Source: JBIKWM01 sp044356305
GTDB lineage: Bacteria > Bacteroidota > Bacteroidia > UBA10329
DNA: 43,025 nt
Direction of reading: 5' to 3'
Assembly: GCA_044356305.1 (NCBI GenBank)
Contig: JBIKWM010000028.1
Coordinates: forward strand, 1-43,025
The notes below the pieces were generated by a model. It made no database searches and had not been told where the DNA came from. It saw only the letters and a list, made by a program, of their open reading frames with translations. Shown here one piece after another: positions 32,893 to 39,964 of this stretch (position 1 is the stretch's first letter; each line of letters starts with the position of its first letter). The translations under genes and the position numbers were made by a program.

Positions 32893-34608
32893 ATGGAGCA
32901 GCCCCTTAGCGAGCAGGAACTGGTAAGACGCGACACCTTGGCACAATTGGCCGCCATGGGCATAGAGGCCTATCCGGCCGAGGCCTTTGATGTGACCGCC
33001 AAGGCCGAAGAGGTCAAGGCACGCTACAGCCCCGATACCGCAGAGCCGTGGCATGTGAGCATGGCCGGCCGCGTGATGAGCAAGCGCATCATGGGAAAGG
33101 CCTCGTTCGCTGAACTGCAGGACAGCACAGGACGCATCCAGATCTATATAAACCGTGATGAGATCTGCCCGGGCGATGACAAGGACCTGTACAACGAGGT
33201 TTTCAAGAAGCACCTGGACCGTGGCGATTTTATAGGTACTAAGGGCCATGTGTTCGTCACTCAGGTGGGTGAGATCTCGGTACATGTCACTGAGCTGCGG
33301 CTGTTGGCCAAGTCCATCAAGCCTTTGCCGGTGGTGAAGACCGATGCCGAGGGCCAGGTGCACGATGCGGTGAGCGATGCCGAGTTCAAGTACCGCCAGC
33401 GATATGTGGATCTGGTGGTGAATCCCGGCACCAAAGACGTATTCATCAAGCGCACCAAGCTGTTCAACAGCATGCGCGGGTATTTTAATGCGCAAGGATT
33501 TATGGAGGTGGAGACCCCTGTGCTGCAGCCTATCCCGGGCGGTGCGGCTGCACGGCCCTTTGTCACGCACCACAACGCGCTCGACATACCCCTCTACCTC
33601 CGCATAGCCAACGAGCTCTATTTGAAAAGGCTGATAGTGGGCGGGTTCGATGGGGTATACGAGTTCTCGCGCAACTTCCGCAACGAGGGCATGGACCGCA
33701 CCCACAACCCCGAGTTCACCATCATGGAGATCTACGTGGCCTACAAGGATTATGTGTGGATGATGGATTTCACCGAGCGCATGATTGAGAAGGCCGCGTT
33801 AGACCTCAACGGCACCACCACGGTGCAGGTCGGTGGACGCACCATCGACCTGAAAGCGCCCTACAAGCGCATCTCCATCTACGATTCCATTAAGGAGCAC
33901 ACGGGCATAGACATCTCCGAGATGGACGAGGCCGCCCTGCGTGGGGTGTGCAGCCAATTGGGTATAGAGGTGGATGCCAGCATGGGACGGGGCAAACTGA
34001 TAGATGAGATTTTCGGGGCCAGATGCGAGGGCAACTACATACAGCCCACGTTCATCACCGATTACCCCATCGAGATGTCGCCCCTGTGCAAAAAGCACCG
34101 GAGCAAACCCGGGCTGGTGGAGCGCTTTGAACTGATGGTGAACGGCAAGGAGCTGGCCAACGCTTACAGCGAGCTGAACGACCCCATCGACCAGCGCGAG
34201 CGCTTCATGGAACAGATGCGCCTGGCCGACCGTGGTGATGACGAGGCCATGATGATCGATCAGGATTTTCTGCGCGCTCTCGAATATGGCATGCCGCCCA
34301 CCTCGGGTATGGGCATCGGCATGGACCGCCTGTGCATGGTGCTGACGGGTCAGGTGAGCATACAGGATGTGCTCTTCTTCCCGCAGATGCGGCCCGAGAA
34401 GCGCACCGAGCGCAAGGCCGAGCTGAGCGGCAATGAGAAACTCATCTTTGACATCCTCATCAGGCACAGCCCCATGGACCTTAACGACCTGAAGACCCGC
34501 AGCGGCCTCAGCGGCAAGCAGTGGGACATCAGCATGAAGGCCCTCAGCAAACTTGGTGTGACCAAGGTGACGAAGACCGAGTCAGGACTGACGGTCGAAG
34601 TGGCTTAA
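32893..34608 (+). CDS. lysS: Lysyl-tRNA synthetase (class II)
   Basis: LysRS charges tRNA-Lys. The 571-residue product has the N-terminal OB-fold anticodon domain (VSMAGRVMSKRIMGKASFAE, LQDSTGRIQIYI). The class II catalytic core shows motif 1 around RGYFNAQGFMEVETPVLQ, motif 2 as FEFSRNFRNEG-type (YEFSRNFRNEGMD) and motif 3 as GMGIGMDRLCMVL. The block MSPLCKKHRSKPGLVERFEL and ELANAYSELNDP is specific to LysRS. About 60 residues past the usual end form a helical or winged-helix-like tail (IFDILIRHSPMDLNDLKTRSG), an extension seen in Bacteroidota LysRS; its function is not known to me. The frame opens earlier (32839), but the promoter at 32848-32855 excludes that start. Confidence 0.97.
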   Translation: MEQPLSEQELVRRDTLAQLAAMGIEAYPAEAFDVTAKAEEVKARYSPDTAEPWHVSMAGRVMSKRIMGKASFAELQDSTGRIQIYINRDEICPGDDKDLYNEVFKKHLDRGDFIGTKGHVFVTQVGEISVHVTELRLLAKSIKPLPVVKTDAEGQVHDAVSDAEFKYRQRYVDLVVNPGTKDVFIKRTKLFNSMRGYFNAQGFMEVETPVLQPIPGGAAARPFVTHHNALDIPLYLRIANELYLKRLIVGGFDGVYEFSRNFRNEGMDRTHNPEFTIMEIYVAYKDYVWMMDFTERMIEKAALDLNGTTTVQVGGRTIDLKAPYKRISIYDSIKEHTGIDISEMDEAALRGVCSQLGIEVDASMGRGKLIDEIFGARCEGNYIQPTFITDYPIEMSPLCKKHRSKPGLVERFELMVNGKELANAYSELNDPIDQRERFMEQMRLADRGDDEAMMIDQDFLRALEYGMPPTSGMGIGMDRLCMVLTGQVSIQDVLFFPQMRPEKRTERKAELSGNEKLIFDILIRHSPMDLNDLKTRSGLSGKQWDISMKALSKLGVTKVTKTESGLTVEVA

Positions 34609-34634
34609 GAGCCCTCAGTTCGTAGGCCCGACTC

Positions 34635-35189
34635 TCAATGGCAGATGATGTTCTGCCCGCAGATGGCGATTCGCTCAGCCGCATTGTTGAGCAGTTGCAC
34701 GTTGTCAAAGTTGAGAGTGATGGCCCCGCTCGCATCGGCCATGGCCGTCACAGTGCCGCTCTGGCCGTCACCGAACAGGTTCTCCTGCACCTCGGGGTCC
34801 AGCTCCATGTTGTTAAGGCGGAAGGTGGCCTGACCATCTGCCGCAGCCGTGGTGCCCAGTTGCCACATGCCATCGTTGATGGTGTAAATCTTGGTCTCGC
34901 CAGCGGCAGGGGTACTGCTCAGAGTGATGTTGAGTGTGGCCAGGATGAGCGTGTTGCCATTGCCATAGGTCACATCACGCATATGGGTGTACCACATGGC
35001 CCCGAAATGATCTGTTGAGGCGCACACATTGTAACCGGGTGCGAATTCCAGCTTCTTGCCATCAATGATCACCGCATCATCGGTCAGGTCATCGCAGGTG
35101 ATGCCTGTGTCGGCATCATCATCGGTGCAGGAGGCAAAAGGTAGGACAAGGGCAAAGGCCAGTAGAACGTGGAAACGGTGTGAGCGCAT
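34635..35189 (-). CDS. Putative lipoprotein of unknown function
   Basis: The 184-residue product has a lipoprotein signal peptide (FHVLLAFALVLPFASC, with the modified Cys near residue 21) followed by an acidic stretch TDDDADTG. Acidic residues just after the lipid-bearing Cys resemble lipoprotein export signals reported for some Bacteroidota surface lipoproteins. The rest is beta-rich, with Cys residues in GITCDDL, YNVCAST and AICGQNIICH that could form disulphides. I recognise no family. The frame is open to 35237, but ATG 35189 gives the proper signal peptide. A TGATTTCG near-match at 35251-35258 could be its promoter. It converges on lysS. Confidence 0.82.
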   Translation of the reverse strand: MRSHRFHVLLAFALVLPFASCTDDDADTGITCDDLTDDAVIIDGKKLEFAPGYNVCASTDHFGAMWYTHMRDVTYGNGNTLILATLNITLSSTPAAGETKIYTINDGMWQLGTTAAADGQATFRLNNMELDPEVQENLFGDGQSGTVTAMADASGAITLNFDNVQLLNNAAERIAICGQNIICH

Positions 35190-35323
35190 GATGTGGGTGG
35201 GTATTAGGTATGGCACAAGGCTACTCCATTTAGCCATGAGTTAAACTGAGCGAAATCACTTATTTTACAATCGCCCGCCCAGCTTAGGCGCTCTGTAATT
35301 TCCGCACCCCGAAACAACCGCCT
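35190..35323. other. Divergent regulatory gap between the lipoprotein and the ADC-like gene
   Basis: No gene is seen in this 134-base gap. It holds a near-match minus-strand element TGATTTCG (35251-35258) and a plus-strand near-match TAATTTCCG (35296-35304). Both depart from TAnnTTYG, so the exact promoters are uncertain. Confidence 0.4.
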
Positions 35324-36187
35324 ATGCTCCCTGACCTCACCGTTCTGCCAGACATGCCCGAAAACGGCAGCGAATTCAACTCACCTTTTTACAACCGTTT
35401 CAGTCTGCGGAAAAATGAAAGTCCGCTGCAACTGACCGAAGGCATAAGTAAAGATTTCCTTTTCCCCACCCTCTACAAGGATGTGAGCTGCGGTATCGGT
35501 ATTTTCATGTGCAGCTACAGCGAAGCGCAGAAGCTGTTGCCTCACCCCGCCATGCGGCCTGTGAACATGCCGGGAAATAGGGCCGTGGTCATCTTCTCGT
35601 GCTACGAGTACCGCACCGTCATGAACATGCGGCCCTACAACGAGATAGCCATGACCATCCCCATACTGATGGGGCCGGGCCTGAGTCTTCCGGTGTTGCC
35701 GCTGATATCCAAAGTGTTCAAGAACTTCGGGTACCACGTGTTCTCGATGCCTGTGACCAGCGAAGAGAACCGCCTGCGGGGGCAGAAGCTGTGGGGCATA
35801 CCCAAGGTGACGGAGCGGATAGACATCACCCAGAACAACGGGTACTCCACCACTGTGGCGTATGACGGCAGCGATAAAGAGTACTTCAGGTTGGATGTGC
35901 CGATGGAGGGCAGCCCGACCTCCTTTGACGAGACGGGCCACCTCTACACGGTTCGCGATGGCGAGGTGCTCAAGGCGCAGACCAACTTCAAAGGGCAGTT
36001 CAACGTGAACAAGCACGTGGGCCTGCTTTTCTCCAAAGGGAAAAAGAGCGACCGGCCTCTGCTTCGCTTGGGCGATTCGCCACGGGCCGAGGCCCTGAAA
36101 CGGTTGGAGATCGAGGAATCGGTATTCCAGACCCGGTGGTGCCCGAGCATGGAGGCCTGCTTCGATCTGGGGGTGAAGGTGGGGTGA
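35324..36187 (+). CDS. Acetoacetate decarboxylase (ADC)-superfamily protein
   Basis: The 287-residue protein resembles the ADC fold in its core: NEIAMTIPILMG, then FGYHVFSMPVTSEENRLRGQKLWGIPKVTERIDI-type sequence, where the 'G-x-x-x-W-G-x-P-K' block is the family hallmark. In true acetoacetate decarboxylase a Lys forms the Schiff base with substrate. The Lys in WGIPKV is the best-aligned candidate by eye, but I cannot confirm its role. Many ADC-like proteins are not decarboxylases. There is no signal peptide, so it is probably cytoplasmic. Its TGA shares one base with the ATG of the serine-hydrolase gene, so the two are likely co-translated. Confidence 0.8.
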   Translation: MLPDLTVLPDMPENGSEFNSPFYNRFSLRKNESPLQLTEGISKDFLFPTLYKDVSCGIGIFMCSYSEAQKLLPHPAMRPVNMPGNRAVVIFSCYEYRTVMNMRPYNEIAMTIPILMGPGLSLPVLPLISKVFKNFGYHVFSMPVTSEENRLRGQKLWGIPKVTERIDITQNNGYSTTVAYDGSDKEYFRLDVPMEGSPTSFDETGHLYTVRDGEVLKAQTNFKGQFNVNKHVGLLFSKGKKSDRPLLRLGDSPRAEALKRLEIEESVFQTRWCPSMEACFDLGVKVG

Positions 36188-37290
36188 TGCGAAACCTTCC
36201 CGTTCTCCTTTATTCCATCCTCGTCCTCGCAACAGGCTGTGCGCTCACGGGGCATTCATTGTTCCGCTTGAACCCCGACCTGAAGGACCATACGTGGTTG
36301 AAGGCCCTGCCGCTTAAGGCATCGGACACCCCGTTCCATTTCGCCACCACCACCGATACCACTTGGGGCACGCGCCTGCGGGTGAACGACTGGAGCCCGC
36401 CCGTGGTGCCGATCTGGCGCACGTTGGATGAACTGGTGCGGGTGCACCCGAACGAGGCGCTGGTCATCATCCGCCATGATACGGTGCTGTATGAGCACTA
36501 CGCTCACGGTGCGGGGCAGCTCAACCCCTCTTATTCCGTGGCCAAGTCTTTCACCTCGGCCCTTGTGGGATTTGCTGTGCAGGATGGCCTGATCGCCATG
36601 ACCGACCCGGTGGCCAAGCACCTGCCCGGCCTGAGCAATGACCCACGGTATGAGTTGGTGACCCTGGCCCACCTGCTCAACCACACCTCTGGGATAGAGC
36701 ATCCGCTGGTGGTGGATGGTCTGCTGTACTATGGCGACCGCACAGAGCGGGCCAAGAAGTTCATCCGGTTCAAGCACCTTCCGGGAACCCATCAGGCCTA
36801 TATGAACATGAACATCCACCTGCTGGGCCGGGTGCTGGAGAAGGTGACCGGGGCCCCGTTGAACCAGTATATGCAGAAGAAACTGTGGGATCCTCTTGGC
36901 ATGCAGAGCGCCCGCTGGAGTGCCGATGCCGATGACCACATCAAGCCCTATTGCTGCCTGCAGGCCACCGCGCTGGATTATGCCCGCTTCGGGAGGTTGT
37001 ATCTGAACAAGGGAGAGTGGCAGGGCAGGCAATTGCTTGATAGGGAATGGATAGAGCAGAGCATAGTGCGCGACACCACCCAGGGCGGGACTTTCGGCTA
37101 CCACAACTGCTGGTACATCGGCTACAAGGACGAGATGGACTTTGTGGCCATTGGGCTATACAAGCAGCACCTGTACATCAATCCCCGTAAAAAGGTGATT
37201 ATTGTGGGCCTCAACGACCGCCCGCATGGCTATGCCCAACGCAAACTGATCTGGGAGGACGTCTGCCGCCAGATAGTGGATCAGTTGTGA
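36187..37290 (+). CDS. Serine hydrolase of the beta-lactamase (class C-like) family, lipoprotein
   Basis: The 367-residue product has a lipoprotein signal (LPVLLYSILVLATGC, Cys18) and the beta-lactamase/penicillin-binding fold. The catalytic S-x-x-K is Ser117-Val-Ala-Lys120 in PSYSVAKSF. A Y-x-N motif appears as YMNMN. LAHLLNHTSGIEHPL and LWDPLGMQSARWS are family landmarks. Such proteins (AmpC/EstB-like) include esterases and peptidases as well as beta-lactamases, so antibiotic resistance should not be assumed. The frame is open upstream, but ATG 36187 gives the signal peptide and overlaps the previous stop by one base (TGATG). It is probably anchored in the periplasm or outer membrane. Confidence 0.9.
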   Translation: MRNLPVLLYSILVLATGCALTGHSLFRLNPDLKDHTWLKALPLKASDTPFHFATTTDTTWGTRLRVNDWSPPVVPIWRTLDELVRVHPNEALVIIRHDTVLYEHYAHGAGQLNPSYSVAKSFTSALVGFAVQDGLIAMTDPVAKHLPGLSNDPRYELVTLAHLLNHTSGIEHPLVVDGLLYYGDRTERAKKFIRFKHLPGTHQAYMNMNIHLLGRVLEKVTGAPLNQYMQKKLWDPLGMQSARWSADADDHIKPYCCLQATALDYARFGRLYLNKGEWQGRQLLDREWIEQSIVRDTTQGGTFGYHNCWYIGYKDEMDFVAIGLYKQHLYINPRKKVIIVGLNDRPHGYAQRKLIWEDVCRQIVDQL

Positions 37291-37446
37291 GGCCAGAGGT
37301 CTGGGACTGAGATTCAGACCACCAATTGCACATACGCGTCAATAAGGTCTTGATTGAACTGATTTGATGGGCTCACTGATCATGATGGGCCGAGCGCAGA
37401 ACAGGGCCGCTTTTGATGGCCCTCTGCCCATTGAGTCGGGCCTGGT

Positions 37447-37454
37447 TACCTTCG
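37447..37454 (+). promoter_or_regulatory. -7 promoter element (TACCTTCG) for the aminopeptidase
   Basis: This fits TAnnTTYG and ends 33 bases before ATG 37488, excluding the upstream in-frame start at 37413. Confidence 0.6.
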
Positions 37455-37487
37455 CATCCTCTCAAAGAAACCAAACACAAGGCCATT

Positions 37488-38777
37488 ATGCGGTACAGCA
37501 GGATAGATAATGCTCTTTTCAAACGCAACCGCTGGGATTTCATGCAGCGCATGGAGCCACGGAGCGTGGCGGTGTTCAACAGCAACGACATCATGCCCAC
37601 CAGTGCCGATGGCACCATGCCCTTTAAGCAGGCCACCGATATTTTCTATTTGTCCGGCATTGATCAGGAAGAGTCGGTGCTTATGCTATGCCCCGACCAT
37701 CCGGACGAGCGTCTACGCGAGGTGCTTTTTGTGCGCGAGACCAGCGAGCTCATCGCCAAATGGGAAGGAGAGAAACTGACCCAGGAGCAGGCCACTGAGG
37801 TGAGTGGTGTGACCACCGTGTACTGGGAGCAGGAGTTCAAAAAAGTGTTCGCCACAGTGGTGAACGAGTGCGACCACATCTACCTCAACTCGAACGAGCA
37901 CACCCGCGCCACCGTGGAAGTGGAGACACGCGATGCACGGTTCCTCAAGTGGTGCATGGAGAAATATCCCGTTCACACCTACCGCAGGAGCGCGCCCATC
38001 CTTCATGGCCTTCGTGCTGTGAAGCACGACATAGAGATTGCCATCATGCGCAAGGCCATGGACATCACAGCCAAGGGATTCGACCGGGTGCTGCGGTTCA
38101 CCGAACCAGGGGTTTGGGAGTATGAGATCGAGGCCGAACTGAGCCACGAGTTCCTGCGCAGCCGGGCCAACGGTTTTGCCTACACGCCCATCATTGCCAG
38201 CGGCCGCAATGCGTGCATATTGCACTACATCGAGAACAACTGCCAGTGCAAGGATGGCGAGGTGATCTTGATGGATGCCGCCTGCGAATACGCCAACTAC
38301 GACAGCGACCTTACAAGGGCATTCCCCGTGAACGGCAGGTTCACACAGCGGCAAAAGGATGTATACAATGCTGTGCTGCGCGTGCAGAAGGCAGGCATTG
38401 ACATGATGCGCCCTGGCACCCTGCTGCGCGATTATGAGAAGGAGATTGCCAGACTGATGGAATCAGAATTGATAAGTCTTGGGCTGATATCGCGCCACGA
38501 TGTGGAGAAGCAGGACCCGAAGAACCCGGCCTACAGGCGCTATTATTATCACAACACGAGCCACTTCCTCGGGCTCGACACCCACGATGTGGCCTATTTC
38601 AGCCGTCCGCTTCAGGCAGGCAACGTGCTAACTGTGGAGCCCGGCATCTACATCAAGGAAGAAGGCCTGGGCATCAGGATAGAGGACAACATCCTTGTCA
38701 CTGAGAACGGACCGGTGAATCTGATGTCTCACATCCCCAAGGAGGTGGATGAGATTGAGGCCATCATGAATAGCTGA
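37488..38777 (+). CDS. Xaa-Pro aminopeptidase (M24B family, aminopeptidase P-like)
   Basis: Aminopeptidase P removes an N-terminal residue that precedes proline. The 429-residue product has the N-terminal creatinase-like domain with the entry MPFKQATDIFYLSGIDQEES. The pita-bread catalytic domain follows, with metal ligands in order: Asp residues in LMDAACEYANYDSDLTRAFPV-type sequence, His in NTSHFLGLDTHDV, Glu in LTVEPGIYI, and Glu in IRIEDNILVT. All five ligands appear present. No signal peptide is seen, so it is probably cytoplasmic. It has its own promoter element and converges on the DUF6089 gene with a 7-base gap. Confidence 0.95.
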   Translation: MRYSRIDNALFKRNRWDFMQRMEPRSVAVFNSNDIMPTSADGTMPFKQATDIFYLSGIDQEESVLMLCPDHPDERLREVLFVRETSELIAKWEGEKLTQEQATEVSGVTTVYWEQEFKKVFATVVNECDHIYLNSNEHTRATVEVETRDARFLKWCMEKYPVHTYRRSAPILHGLRAVKHDIEIAIMRKAMDITAKGFDRVLRFTEPGVWEYEIEAELSHEFLRSRANGFAYTPIIASGRNACILHYIENNCQCKDGEVILMDAACEYANYDSDLTRAFPVNGRFTQRQKDVYNAVLRVQKAGIDMMRPGTLLRDYEKEIARLMESELISLGLISRHDVEKQDPKNPAYRRYYYHNTSHFLGLDTHDVAYFSRPLQAGNVLTVEPGIYIKEEGLGIRIEDNILVTENGPVNLMSHIPKEVDEIEAIMNS

Positions 38778-38784
38778 GCCGCCC

Positions 38785-39591
38785 TCAGGGCGCGTAACCC
38801 GGCTGCATCATCTTCCTCATCTCTGGGGTGAAGTTCTTATAAAGTTCATTGCAGTCCTCAATGTTGTTGCGCCTCTTGCATCCCCAGAAATAGTATATCA
38901 CTCCGATGTTGATATCCCAGTATCCGTCCTTCTGTGCCGGATCACCGCGCATATCTCGCGGTGGCGACACATTGCCCGGGTCCGTGTAGAACGGCACCTC
39001 CTCGGCCGGATAGGCACCGCTAACGTCATCGAGGTAGTCGGTGAGAGTCCAATGATAGATGCCCTCGGCCTTCAGGTTCCAGTTGCAGTTGATCTGGTAC
39101 TTTACACCGATGCCTGTTGGGAATGAAACGGTCCAGTTGCTATAGGCCACACCCTCGGTGGCCATGGGCCGCAAAGCCACCCCATCACGCTCGGGCTCAA
39201 AGTTGAGCGCCCCCACCCCTGCGGTGATGTAGGGCAGCACCTTCCAGCGGTCGTTGCGCAGTATGTCGAACGTGCCTCTGAGACTGATGTCGTGGTTCAG
39301 CGAACGGAAACGCAGGTCGCGGGCCCGTTTATTGTCGCTCTCGGCATACTGGTCGCTGCCGACCAATTCGGTCAAGGTGTAATTGACCTGAAGTCCCCAT
39401 CGCTTGGTTATCTGCCAGTGAAGGCCGGCATCCACGGTCCAACGTACCGTAGCGGGGTTTGGCAGCACGCTCTCTTTTAGATCGCCCATGTAAAAGGCCG
39501 TGCCCACGCCTACAAAGGCCCCGATCTTGCCCTGCGGCATGGCCTGAAGGGGCACAAGGGTTATGAATGGGAGCAAAAAGTGGTACCTCAT
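38785..39591 (-). CDS. DUF6089-type outer-membrane beta-barrel protein
   Basis: The 268-residue product has a signal peptide (YHFLLPFITLVPLQAMPQ) and alternating strands typical of an 8-stranded OmpA-like barrel: GKIGAFVGVGTAFYMGDL, WGLQVNYTLTELVG, VLPYITAGVGALNFEP and GYWDINIGVIYYFWG. The opening 'G-x-G-x-x-x-Y-x-G-D-L' and the C-terminal CKRRNNIEDC match the Bacteroidota family named DUF6089, whose role is unknown. It is expected in the outer membrane. A TACTTTTG promoter element lies 55 bases upstream (39647-39654). Its 3' end is 7 bases from the aminopeptidase stop. Confidence 0.9.
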   Translation of the reverse strand: MRYHFLLPFITLVPLQAMPQGKIGAFVGVGTAFYMGDLKESVLPNPATVRWTVDAGLHWQITKRWGLQVNYTLTELVGSDQYAESDNKRARDLRFRSLNHDISLRGTFDILRNDRWKVLPYITAGVGALNFEPERDGVALRPMATEGVAYSNWTVSFPTGIGVKYQINCNWNLKAEGIYHWTLTDYLDDVSGAYPAEEVPFYTDPGNVSPPRDMRGDPAQKDGYWDINIGVIYYFWGCKRRNNIEDCNELYKNFTPEMRKMMQPGYAP

Positions 39592-39646
39592 CGCTTTGTG
39601 ATCTGCGGTCTGTAACGCTGATTGTCAGAGGTTATTGTCCCTCCTG

Positions 39647-39654
39647 CAAAAGTA
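39647..39654 (-). promoter_or_regulatory. -7 promoter element (TACTTTTG) for the DUF6089 gene
   Basis: Read on the minus strand, this is an exact TAnnTTTG match, ending 55 bases before ATG 39591. Confidence 0.7.
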
Positions 39655-39726
39655 CCCTCGGTCCTCGGCCCGTTGCTGCCAAAAGTCAGTCAGCAATTTG
39701 GGATGAAATCGGTGAACGGCAAAAAA

Positions 39727-39741
39727 TTGATTCACAATCAA
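39727..39741. promoter_or_regulatory. Inverted repeat TTGATT-CAC-AATCAA upstream of the helicase promoter
   Basis: A perfect 6-bp inverted repeat with a 3-base spacer ends 12 bases before the -7 element at 39754-39761, where an operator or activator site could sit. The surrounding DNA is AT-rich compared with flanking genes. Confidence 0.45.
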
Positions 39742-39753
39742 TTATAAATACAC

Positions 39754-39761
39754 TACATTTG
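39754..39761 (+). promoter_or_regulatory. -7 promoter element (TACATTTG) for the RNA helicase
   Basis: This is an exact TAnnTTTG match. It predicts transcription from about 39768 and so a leader of nearly 200 bases before the helicase ATG. Confidence 0.65.
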
Positions 39762-39767
39762 CAGCGG

Positions 39768-39964
39768 CAATCAAGCCGAGCGGCAAGTCTCTTTTCTGTT
39801 TGCGTCCCAAGACCACTCAGTCAGCGATCAACCGCACTGGACGCTAACAGTACTGACAACAATAACTGGATCCCATCGGTCCGCGTGTAGGGGTGTTCTC
39901 TACGGCCGACTGTCTGTTTGCCCGGCCCGTGCCGATGGCTCCGCTAACAAACACCATTTTTTCA
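39768..39964 (+). promoter_or_regulatory. Long 5' leader of the RNA helicase mRNA
   Basis: This ~197-base stretch has no convincing separate gene. An in-frame GTG (39893) and ATG (39935) precede the chosen start, but the residues they would add (such as FSTADCLFARPVP) do not match the helicase family. CCATCGG (39873-39879) can pair with CCGATGG (39932-39938), which covers the alternative ATG. Long leaders are known on cold-induced RNA-helicase mRNAs in other bacteria; regulation here is inference. Confidence 0.45.

Noticed and set aside
31185..32909. 574-codon open frame opposite secA
   Set aside because: It is the antisense shadow of SecA, rich in His, Leu and Val as expected from reversed codons, and has no family signature.
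35381..36232. 283-codon frame opposite the ADC-like gene
   Set aside because: The plus-strand gene shows family motifs and coupling to its neighbour; the antisense product does not.
36256..37104. 282-codon frame opposite the serine hydrolase
   Set aside because: It is a shadow of a gene with complete catalytic motifs.
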